Shown one piece after another: positions 22,800 to 32,001 of a stretch of 64,000 nucleotides of DNA. Source of the DNA: Monarcha castaneiventris obscurior. Lineage: Eukaryota > Chordata > Aves > Passeriformes > Monarchidae. A program made the translations under genes and the position numbers. Location: positions 372,001 through 436,000 of the forward strand of contig JAMPIT010000437.1 in the NCBI GenBank assembly GCA_026261815.1. The letters run 5' to 3'. Under the pieces are notes generated by a model. The model was not told the origin of the DNA. It searched no databases and was given only the letters and a program-made list of their open reading frames with translations. Positions within the stretch are counted from its first letter, which is position 1. Every line of letters begins with the position of its first letter.

Positions 22800-23758
22800 G
22801 TAGGTTTGCCTTTGATCCTCTGCATGCCTGTGATGCTTTTGGTGCCTGTGGCTGCTGTTGCTATGGCCACTGAATGTCCCTCTGTGCCCCAGCATCACCT
22901 TGCTCCTTCCATCCACAGCCAGCAGCCTTGGGCATCCAGTCCCCGCTCCTCTGTGTCACTGCCTCATCATTGCATCCCTGCTGTGTGACAGTGCTGCCCC
23001 TCTGTGCTGCCCTGCTTGTCCCCCTGCACACTCACACGCTCTCCTGCTCCTGCTCCCCGTCCTGCCCCCGGCCCCAGTGTATTGAGCATTTTGTGTTGCA
23101 GCAAAGCACGAATAAATGTGCAGAGCTCGCCACTTGTTTGACATTGAGGACCCCCACTGATGCCATCTGCTTCTCAAGTGATAGTTTTATGCTTTGACTG
23201 TGTTTCCTCCTCTTTTCCTTTTCTGTTTTGCATGACTGTTGAATCTCCTCTTTCTTCCTTTGGATTTCTTCTTGTTTTTCATGGACTCCTGTGCCCACAC
23301 CTATCACGTGCAGGATGTTGGGACTCTGTTTCTGCCTGATATCTGTCACGTTGGTGGTTTCAAGCACGTCCATTCCTGCCTACAGTGTCTCTTGTCAACT
23401 CCCACTTCGCCCTTCTCATCATTTCCCTCAGTCACTGGAACAGCTCATTGTGGTTTCTACGTAACAGCAGCATGAGAAGTGTGGAGATTCCTCAGAATTG
23501 GAATGCATTTTCCTAGACTAAATATCTCCAGGTTAAAACTTGTCTAATAACCACAGAGGTATGCACAGAGATATAATATGTATATGTATCTTAAATCTCA
23601 GGCTTATTGTGCCTGCCCTTGCTTTGTCCATCTTTGAAAAACCTCAGATGTTTAACAAATGACTGTGAGCAAGAACAAATCCTATCTCTGGCTGCAGCTG
23701 CTGGATTTCAGAAGCTGGAGGTTACACTTACCTTAAACCTTTGCTTTACATGTCTCAG

Positions 23759-23935
23759 ACCTTTTCTCCGATGCCTGGGGAGTCTGGTGAGAGTGTGAAC
23801 CCTTCCTTCGACAGAAGAATCTCAGTTACCAGTGAGAAGTCAGCCAAGAGGGACAGGCTGAGAGAACTGATTTTCCCATCCAATTATGACCTCCTTCGGC
23901 ACCTGCAGTATGCCACACACTTCCCCATTCCCCTG
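23759..23935 (+). pseudogene. MED12L: MED12L remnant, exon G
   Basis: Fifty-nine codons after acceptor ACATGTCTCAG: FSPMPGESGESVNPS, a diverged middle, then RELIFPSNYDLLRHLQYATH and FPIPL. The end is identical to human MED12L from memory, while the middle (DRRISVTSEKSAKRDR) is less conserved. The frame is intact. The exon ends at GTGAGT (23936), which is part of a tandem repeat giving two further donor copies downstream. The next expected exon (beginning DESSSHECNQ in human) is not recognisable to the right within this window. In mammals the receptor genes lie in MED12L introns, so it may be beyond 64 kb. Confidence 0.75.
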
Positions 23936-24017
23936 GTGAGTGACCAGTGCCACCCCTTGCCCCTGCCCCTGGTGAGTGACCAGTGCCACCCCTTGCCCCT
24001 GCCCCAGGTGAGTGACC
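23933..24017 (+). repeat. 36-bp tandem repeat carrying the exon G splice donor
   Basis: Two complete identical 36-bp units (each beginning CTGGTGAGTGACCAGTG) and the first 13 bases of a third, in which CTG becomes CAG. Each copy holds a full donor, GTGAGT, at 23936, 23972 and 24008. The unit is a multiple of three and is open in the exon G frame, so use of the second or third donor would insert 12 or 24 residues. Confidence 0.95.
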
Positions 24018-25077
24018 TCGTGGTACTGCTGGACAGGACAGCAGAGCGTTTCCAGGGAGAGAAGTGCAGGGATCACTGGGATTCAAGGACAGGCCCCACA
24101 GTAACCACTGTGACCCAGGGTCTAAAAAAAGCTTGAAAAAAGAACATTTTATGCTGGAGTTGGGCAGATGAATGAACACCAAAATATGTGAAAGAAATAC
24201 CTCTGAATTGTATGGGACGGGGTGGTATCTCTTCCTCCTGCCCACCCCAGGCTGCTGCCAGCCTGAATTTCTGGCTGCTGCTGTGCTTGTCTGTAGGCTC
24301 TTGGGAACTGGAGGAAGCCCCATGAGTAACATTCCAGATCTCAGCTCTTGTGCACGTGGGTTCTCATGTTTTCCACCGTGCTGGAAAAAGGCCCCAGATA
24401 TTAAACAGGCCCCAAACTGGAAGGTACCTGCTTAAGAATTATTATTATTATTATTATTATTTTAAAACAACAATGGTAACTTTTTAACAATATCCTTTTA
24501 TCCTTTTCAATCCTTTCAGTCCAGGGAGTGTCATGTGAGAGTATGGTGTGATATATACAGTTTTCTTTTCTTTAAGTTTCTTACCTCACGAAGTTTGGGT
24601 TCTGATTTGTTGCATGAGAATTGTTATGAAAATACTGAATGAGCTGCTTTGAACACTTGCTTAAAGTATGATTCATATTTTGTCCATTTTTCAAGCCCTA
24701 GAAAAAAGATAACTTGATTCAGTTTTGTTTCTGAAATAATTTCAATTTGCAGATGGAGATAACCTAAGCAGCTGGATTTTGCCAATGCAAATTGATTTTT
24801 AAATTTCAATTATTGATTATTCTAAATATGCATAAGTCTTGGAAGGAATTGTAAATTGGATTATTATTCTTAATAACTAATAATTATTAATTATTAGTTG
24901 ATGTTTTATAAATTTATATGAAAAGAGATCAAACAAAGAGAACATGCTTGATACTTACACTTTTTATCTTCATTTTACAATTCACTTGAATTTTCTGCAA
25001 TAACATGCTGTTAGCTTTTCTCATATTCATTGAGGCAGCAGCAAGGAGAGACAATGGAACTTGGATAGAACAAGAAG
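24018..25077. other. interval between MED12L exon G and GPR171
   Basis: A+T-rich. It contains the (ATT)n repeat and a 25-bp palindromic sequence at 24875-24899 (12-base arms, one-base centre). No exon recognised. Confidence 0.6.
24438..24461. repeat. (ATT)n microsatellite
   Basis: Eight ATT triplets between the MED12L remnant and GPR171. Confidence 0.95.
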
Positions 25078-25083
25078 TTTATT
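25078..25083 (-). terminator. GPR171: candidate GPR171 polyadenylation signal
   Basis: AATAAA on the minus strand, about 335 bases after the GPR171 stop codon. It is the first canonical hexamer I noticed there. The region is A+T-rich, so a chance match is possible. Confidence 0.45.
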
Positions 25084-25416
25084 TATGAAGCCTGCAGGTG
25101 TGGTGTAAGCAGATACAATAATTTTCAGTGCTGTTTAAAGTCCCTTTCTGGAGTAAATAATGCTCTCTAAAACGATTTATGGTTAATCTTGTCAAATCAG
25201 CTTTGGAGAACTGCTGTTAAATAATTTCTTCACTTGATAGCACCAAGTCATTTAATATAGTAAATGCACAATATTTAACTTAGTAAAGGTGAGTTCAGGT
25301 GTCTGCCATAAATAATCCTAAGGTACATTTGAGTCTGGCCATGCGTTGCTGATCCCTGTTGGGTCACCACTGTCCACGGAGCTGTTTGTGAGGGCATCCC
25401 TGGAGGCTGTGTGTGC

Positions 25417-26568
25417 TCAGGGCTGCTGTGTGAGCGTCCCACACTGCCATGGGTGCTCACTGGTGGGGTGTTCTCCTCCTCCTTGGGCTCGCAGCTCCTC
25501 AGCAGCGCTGTCGGCTGTGGTGCCCTCACGTGCAGTCACCCAGCAGCTGTTGGTGCTGCAGGTGGGCACACTCTGCTCCTGTGCCTTGCAGTCAGGGCCG
25601 TGCATCTGCTGCTCGCTGCTGTGCTGCACCTCCTCGCCCGTGAGGGCCTTTGTCTCCTTGGGGGCTGCAAACGTCTCCGTGAATTTCAGCCTGAACGATT
25701 TGGAAAGGTGGTAATAGAGAATGGGGTCAAAGCAGAGGTTTGAGACTGCGAACAGCAAGGTGGACTCCTTGGCCTTGAAGAGAGCCCGTTTGAGGGGGCA
25801 GCTGGTTATGGCGTTGCTCTGGCTCAGCGTGTAGGGGATGCGCACGATGTGGTAGGGCACGAAGCAGAGCAGGTACCCGGCTGTCACCAGCAGGATGTGG
25901 GTCAGAGCCTTCTTCACTCTGCCATAACTCTCACTGTACTTGTGGCGGTAGAGCTGCCTAACAATGAGAAAATTGGAAATCAGTATCACGGCAGAGAAAT
26001 TCAGGAATATCGCTGTGCAGATGAAATTAGTGAACACGTGCCAGTCTCTCCCAAGTTTTGTTTTGAGATCAATGCATCCTATGCCAGGTCTTTCTTCGAT
26101 GTGTTTTATGGGAATGGCCATGTTAGGCACAGTTATGAGGAGAATCATGATCCAAACGACCGCAGACAGTGTCTTGGCAAACCCAGGCTCCTGAATGCGG
26201 TAGACTTTAGAGCTGTGCATCAGCTGGAGGCAGCGATCCATGCTCACAAATCCCAAAAATATGATTGATAAATACATGTTCAGGTAGATGAAGCAGGCCG
26301 TGACTTGGCAGTGGAATATTCTCAGATTCCAGGATGCAATTCCTAGGTCAACAGTAATCTTCATGGGCAGTGTCAAAGTCAACAAGAAATCTGCAGTGAG
26401 GAGATTGATTAAGTAGATGCTCATACACTTCTGTTTCTGATCCTTCTGTGTGAATGCCCACAGTGCGAAACAGCTTCCAATAATTCCCACAAGAAAAACC
26501 AAGTAGTAAAAATAGGTAAAAGGTTCCATTTCTTCATAGAGATGACATTCAGAAATGTTGCTTGACAT
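25417..26568 (-). CDS. GPR171: GPR171, P2Y12-like orphan-family receptor with long tail
   Basis: Class A GPCR of 383 residues, single coding exon. The start is the ATG of MSSNISECHLYEE (26568-26566); sequence further upstream is untranslated leader after an acceptor at 26618 (CTTTTTGTAG). Visible features are an extracellular Asn (N4), seven hydrophobic helices from about residue 17, the Cys87-Cys165 disulfide pair, DRC at 111-113 in place of DRY, FVPYHIVRIPYTLSQ at TM6, KEST near 267-270, and DPILY at 281-285 ending TM7. Over the first ~308 residues it tracks human GPR171 (319 aa) closely. Beyond PKETKA, however, it continues for some 75 residues where human has about ten. GPR171 has been linked to the peptide BigLEN and to feeding and T-cell regulation; those roles are known from mammals only. 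Confidence 0.95.
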   Translation of the reverse strand: MSSNISECHLYEEMEPFTYFYYLVFLVGIIGSCFALWAFTQKDQKQKCMSIYLINLLTADFLLTLTLPMKITVDLGIASWNLRIFHCQVTACFIYLNMYLSIIFLGFVSMDRCLQLMHSSKVYRIQEPGFAKTLSAVVWIMILLITVPNMAIPIKHIEERPGIGCIDLKTKLGRDWHVFTNFICTAIFLNFSAVILISNFLIVRQLYRHKYSESYGRVKKALTHILLVTAGYLLCFVPYHIVRIPYTLSQSNAITSCPLKRALFKAKESTLLFAVSNLCFDPILYYHLSKSFRLKFTETFAAPKETKALTGEEVQHSSEQQMHGPDCKAQEQSVPTCSTNSCWVTAREGTTADSAAEELRAQGGGEHPTSEHPWQCGTLTQQP

Positions 26569-26617
26569 TGTAAACTCCTTGTGTAAGTTGGCTTTGCTGA
26601 CAGGAGGTATCAAGGAC
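26569..26617 (-). other. GPR171: GPR171 5' UTR part of the coding exon
   Basis: The 49 bases between a clear acceptor (TTGGCTCTTTTTGTAG, AG at 26619-26618) and the GPR171 ATG. The frame is open here from a TTG codon, but a vertebrate start there is unlikely. At least one further untranslated 5' exon must lie to the right; it was not located. Confidence 0.65.
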
Positions 26618-29600
26618 CTACAAAAAGAGCCAAGAGGACATCAATGACATCAACCTTTCCTGAGCAACAGTGGTTATTCTCTTAGAATTTTGTTTGATTA
26701 ATTCTAAGAAAAAGATACCATTAGGAAGAAATATTTTTCTGTCTCTTCATGCTGCTTCCCAAATATTCAGGAGGGCCTTGTTCTCTTGCTGGAAGAATTA
26801 GGAATGTATTAGGATTTGTTTCTGAAAGCACAGAGCCTTCTGAGCAGCATTTCCACTACAGCAGCTTTTCTGACAGTGTTTGTTTCAACGCCCTCCTCCA
26901 GCCAAAATGCTAGAGGAAAAGGTTTGAATCTATTTAAGCATCTGGTTAATAATGATCATACTAGAACATCATAACTTTGGAAGGATTGAAACTATGCCTA
27001 AAAAAAAGTAGTATTTGTAGCATCCCCGTTCTGTAAAAATGCGTTGGGAGTTCTGAGGGAATGCACTGTCTAGCCAGTAAACAGACATGTCAGATGGCTG
27101 GGCACACGGTCCTGGTCAGTCCTAGGGGTTTGCAAGCTGCTCTCCATTCCTAGTTGAACAGAGAACGAACTAATTGTATATTTTTATGAAGCCTTTAGAA
27201 AAAGCACATTTTGAAAGAAGCAGATAATAAATAATTTTGCTCACTTTCTTTGTAGGCTTCAGTAGAAAAGTAAAGTAGAAAATTTTGGTCCTATTTTAAC
27301 TAAATATGCAGCTCCAGGACTGCAGAGGGGTTTTTGTTTGTTTGCTACGCTGTATCAGTCTGCTACAGAGAATGGCTGTGGGAAAGGCTGTTCCTTTGAA
27401 TTTCTTGGAACCAACACATTTATGTCTTGAGTGGCGTCAGACTGCAACACTTCCACTTCTGTATATTGTACCTGATTTTTATAGCCAATATAAGAGAACT
27501 ATGGCACATGGAATTTAATCTGTAAAATCGCATCCAGATTTGTATAGTTTGTAAAGCAAAATGATTGCAGACCCTCTGGTGGTTTAAAATGCTGGAGAAA
27601 GCAGTTTGCTCCTTGCAGTTGGCTCTCTGCAGATGTCTCTCATCCTGAGACCAGGAGCTGGGGTGAGCTGGGTCTGGGTGAGGGCAGGCAGTGCTGCTGG
27701 TGCTCTGAGGTGCTGGCGTTTCCTGCGCCCTGGCACGGTGCTCCCTGGCTTGTGCCCATCCTCCACAGGCACAGAGGGATACCCAGCAAACCCAGCCCTG
27801 CAGGGCTGTGACCGGGTGGCACTGGCTCAGCCAGGGTGGTTTGCCCAAAGCTGAGCCCGACCTCTGGAGCATTTGGCAGTCAGATTTTGGGCTGCGCATT
27901 CAGGGAGATCTAAACAGGCTGTAACAGAGACTGAGACCACGTACCTGTCCTTGTGGCCTGAGGTCTTCTGGACATTGGTCTGCAAAGGTCTGATGTCCCT
28001 CAGCCACTGCTCTCCCGAGCCGGTGGTGCGTGACCTTCTGCCCAGGCTGCCTCTGCCGGGCTCTGAGAACAGGGCTGTGGTTTCCAAACTGACGCAGTTA
28101 AACTCAGTGTTCAAACAGCTAAGTCACGTGGAAGTTACCCAAAAGAGCGGTGACAGAAAGAAATAAGTGCCCACAGAACAGCCCAGAGCTGTCTCTTTCC
28201 TGTCCCTGGGGGAGAGGCATGCGAGGGGCTCTAAGTGTCTGACATCAGTGGCTGTTTCTTTGCTTTAGTTTTTGTATACCTGAAACTCTGTTTCCCACCT
28301 TCCCTGCATATATCTCACATTTAAAATCTGCCTGGAATTGGGATTTTGCAATGTAGTTGGTCCTCATTCATTTTAATACTCCTGCATGAAATCCTAGGTT
28401 CTGGGAATCTCATGGTGTTTGTTTCAGAGTTACACCTTAGCTGGCAGATTTGAAGGCAGCTGATTGCTGATTGCAATGAACATTCTAAATATTTGGGTAT
28501 TTTCCAAGCACTATTAAAAAGAAAAATGACACACTAGAGAAGTTGGGGAAGTATTTATTTTTTGGTTGGTTGGTTGGTTTTGGAAAAGATGAGAAAAGAT
28601 CTGACACCATGCTGGGGGTGAGGTACTGGCAACAATACTGAAACTCCAAATGGTGGCCCTTGGTTGTAGTTGAGAATCCACAGGAATTTACAAACCCTGC
28701 ACCAGAGCTTTGTGGAGGAACAGATGAAGAATGTCTGGTTTTACGTTTAGTCATAAACTGAAAGTTCAGACCATATATGTCAAAATGTTTGCAAAGCTTC
28801 GTAATCTGGAATGATCCTGAGTCCAGTTGTGAGCAAACATGGACTCATTTTATGGTGTTCTGCTCATGTAAAGTTGATCTTCCTATACTTGTAAGGTTTC
28901 TTTAAACCCAGTCTGCAGCACTGGCAGTTGTTCTGTTTCTGTGTCTCTGTCAGTCGGTTTCCCCTTTTCTGTAGCCAATGTACAGCTCAGGGAACTTTTC
29001 CAGGTCTAAAAAGTCAAAGTGATGGTTTGGTAAACCTTTACTGCATAATGGTCTGCCCTTCCTGCAGAAGTGTTTTGGGAAGGGAACAGATATTGGAACA
29101 TACATTCCCTGAGTGTGTGAGGAGCTGGCTTGGGGTATCTGAGGCACGATGTGCTGGGAAAGATGTGAAAGGATTAATTTACCCAGTGCTAAAAAAAAAT
29201 GGCCTCAGTTCATCCAGCAAAGTAAGGAGCAAGGCCGAGGAGATGGAACAGAGGCTTGGTTTGACACTGTATTACTTGGGAGTTGTCACTCACAGGGTGG
29301 GATTGCAGCAGGATCAGGGGCATGGAACAGTTTCCTGACTATGGAAGCACTTGGAGGAGGATTTTTCCAACATGAACGAAAAGCTGGAAATGTAGCATCC
29401 CTTTTGAACATGGGTGTTGATCACCATCCTTTCCCCTGGTGCCTGCACTTAGATTCTTGTCATTCTAATATCAGTAATCTGGTGCGGTGTGAAACAATTA
29501 CACAATATAAATAATTTTTTCAAAGCTTGCAAAGCAATAAACATGTTATTCAGATATATATTCTGGAAGTGTTTTCATCTGTCTGTGCCAGTGATCTTTC

Positions 29601-30969
29601 ACAGCTGCAACTATGTAAATTTACGTTGGCAAATACCAAGCCCTGCCATGTAGGGAGCCGAAGGTTTTTGCCATAAATGACAAAAGGTCTCCCACAAAGA
29701 TTCCCTTCTCCAGCAGCCCCATTCCCTTGCTTGGAGGGCACAGCCTGCAGAGCCTCAGTCTGACAGAGTCAGAGAGCTCTGAAAGAATCATATAAATAAT
29801 CTTTTATGTTTTTTTTAACAAACACAACCAGAATACAGCCTTCTCCTGCAGTCCCTGTGGGCAGGCTGGGGCTGGCGACCCCCAGCTCCCACAGTCTGAT
29901 GGACACCCAGGCTGCCTGGGCGTGGGGTACTGGAGCTCACTGGGGTCAGGCTGGAACCACTCTGCTGGTGGGTGGGAAATACACGGAGCTGAACTTGCTC
30001 CACAAAGCTGTGTGTGAACCCAGTGCAGGTGTCCAGACCTTTAGCTGGAGTACAATCCTGTGGAATGGTAGAATCCTGCTGCTGCTGACCAGTGGTCTTG
30101 GATCAAGAGAAGTTACCCACAGCCTTGGAGAAGGTGCAAGGACCAAATGTTTAAAAATTTTTCACCCTTAGGTCTGTTTGGACTAGAATGAAATGCAGTG
30201 GCAGAACGGTGAGGGACATGTTATTTCTGTTTCTATAGCTTCTTTGTTAAGTAAAATGAAGACATTCAGCTTCCAGAGCCACTGTCTGAAAGCTTTAGTG
30301 GATACTTGAGGCCCTGGTAGGTTTTCCCTGTACAATGATAAAATCAATTTTTAAAAAAAAAGCTGCTTGGAAAAATAAAGTTATAAAAGAAATTATGTTT
30401 ATATAGAGGAGGTTGATGGCTTTCAGCTGTTACCTTGGTACAGACAGAAATGCTTTACTGCTTTGTAAAAATCGTGGGAAAACCAGCAAATCATTCTTTC
30501 TGGATTTAAATGTGCCAGAGTTTCTAGGCAGCTGTACCTGTGTGTTCCCACACGGCTCTGGGATGTTCTTGCCTCCTCCTGCACCAGCGGCCAGGGAGTT
30601 GCTACAGTTTGGTGTGGATGTGTTTCTGTTCCTGTAAGTCCAGAGAAGCAGACTGGTGTGGTTTTGGGTCTGTTGGGTGGTCCTTTCAGAGACCCCATGG
30701 CCTGGAGCTCCAAAATGTGCTGTTCCAGGTACTCCTCTCTCTGTTTTTGAGATCCAGATGGGTCGTGTCACACCCTAATGCAGTCACGGCATCAGCTGAA
30801 ACAGCACACAGTGAATAGATTGGCACATGCAATGACGAGTTTAGACAGAGAAATAGCAGACGGTGTTATGCTGAAACCCCTCTTCTGTTTGTTGCTGGTG
30901 CTCCGTTTCTTTGGGACATTTGCTTTCATGAACAACTTCTGAAATGTGCATTATTGTAGAGACACAAAC
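26618..30969. other. interval between GPR171 and P2RY14
   Basis: No coding exon recognised. It should contain the GPR171 5' leader exons and the P2RY14 3' UTR. A short TTGG repeat occurs near 28562. Confidence 0.55.
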
Positions 30970-31983
30970 CTACAATATGTTTATACTTTCCCGAAGCGTA
31001 TTTGATCTTCTGGATTTAGAAATTTCAACCTCACTTGAAGCTTTCAGTTTGAGATGCAGTTTTTGATACAGCTTTTCTCTAAAGGGGAGGCAGAGGAAAA
31101 AATAAATAATGGGGTCAAGGCAGACATTTGCAGCAGACAGCACCAGAGTGAACTCCTTGGCATAGTACAGCGACTTTTGGGACTGGCAGGTGAACTGGGA
31201 GCTGGTCTGGCTCAGGGTGTATGGGGTCCTGCAGAGGTGGTAGGGCACAAAGCAAATGACAAACACAAACATGATGGTGAATATGTTCCGGCTGGTTTTT
31301 CTCTTGGCCACATCTGAGCTCCTCCTGAATTTTTTGTAAGAGCTGTATATTTTTTTGGATATAGAAGTGTAAAATATGATTAGGAGAAAAAAAACAATCC
31401 AGAAAATCCCTGTGCAAATATAAGTTGTTGCTTTGTGCCACTGTCTGCCAAGCTCACTTTTAAGACCTATACATTTTCTGGAGTAATTGTCTTTAGTGAT
31501 TTCGTTAGTTAAAATCATATTTGGAAATGACATAATCATTAATAATAGCCATATGATTATAGACACCACCTTGCTGTAGTTAACTGTGTGAACAAAGGAG
31601 GTGAACAAGGGTTTTACGATTTTGTAGTATCTGTCAAACCCAATGAGGCCAAAAAAGGTGATCCCGATGTACATGTTCGTGTAGAACACAACAGCAGAGT
31701 ACCTGCACACGAACAGGTTCAGCTCTGGAGGTGCAATTTCTGAATCAGCAAGGATTTTGAAAGGAAACGTCAGGCTCATGAGGAGATCGGCCACAGCGAT
31801 GTTTTTGAGGTAGACAATAAAACTCTTTGTGCTGGAAACGTAGAGGAAGACCCAGGCTGCCACGGCGTTGAGCGAGAGCCCTGCGAGGAAGATGAAGCAG
31901 TAGAGCAGTGGAATGACTGTTGTGGTTATCACCGTGCTGTGGCTGCAGTTGTGTCCCAGGGAGATGGCACTGGAGTTGAACAT
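30970..31983 (-). CDS. P2RY14: P2RY14, UDP-sugar receptor
   Basis: Complete 337-residue class A GPCR in one exon (human 338). P2Y14 is a Gi-coupled plasma-membrane receptor for UDP-glucose and related UDP-sugars. The sequence shows N-glycosylation sites near the N-terminus (N3, N12), Cys93-Cys171 and Cys13-Cys266 as the two expected disulfides, DRY at 117-119, the TM6 motif [21 protein letters not shown] (276-280) and DPIIY (290-294). The basic C-terminal tail ends [13 protein letters not shown], close to the human RGNTTLESTDTL. The start codon follows a splice acceptor by only 18 bases, so the leader is spliced. Confidence 0.96.
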   Translation of the reverse strand: MFNSSAISLGHNCSHSTVITTTVIPLLYCFIFLAGLSLNAVAAWVFLYVSSTKSFIVYLKNIAVADLLMSLTFPFKILADSEIAPPELNLFVCRYSAVVFYTNMYIGITFFGLIGFDRYYKIVKPLFTSFVHTVNYSKVVSIIIWLLLMIMSFPNMILTNEITKDNYSRKCIGLKSELGRQWHKATTYICTGIFWIVFFLLIIFYTSISKKIYSSYKKFRRSSDVAKRKTSRNIFTIMFVFVICFVPYHLCRTPYTLSQTSSQFTCQSQKSLYYAKEFTLVLSAANVCLDPIIYFFLCLPFREKLYQKLHLKLKASSEVEISKSRRSNTLRESINIL

Positions 31984-31984
31984 C

Positions 31985-31999
31985 TTACACTATCTTCAT
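31985..31999 (-). promoter_or_regulatory. P2RY14: 4-codon uORF just before the P2RY14 start
   Basis: ATG AAG ATA GTG TAA lies in the P2RY14 exon, two bases after the splice acceptor (CTGCCTCTAG, AG at 32003-32002). Its stop ends one base before the receptor's own ATG. Ribosomes starting here would finish next to the main start, which could reduce or modulate translation by reinitiation. Its presence is seen; its effect is inference. Confidence 0.6.
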
Positions 32000-32001
32000 T
32001 C

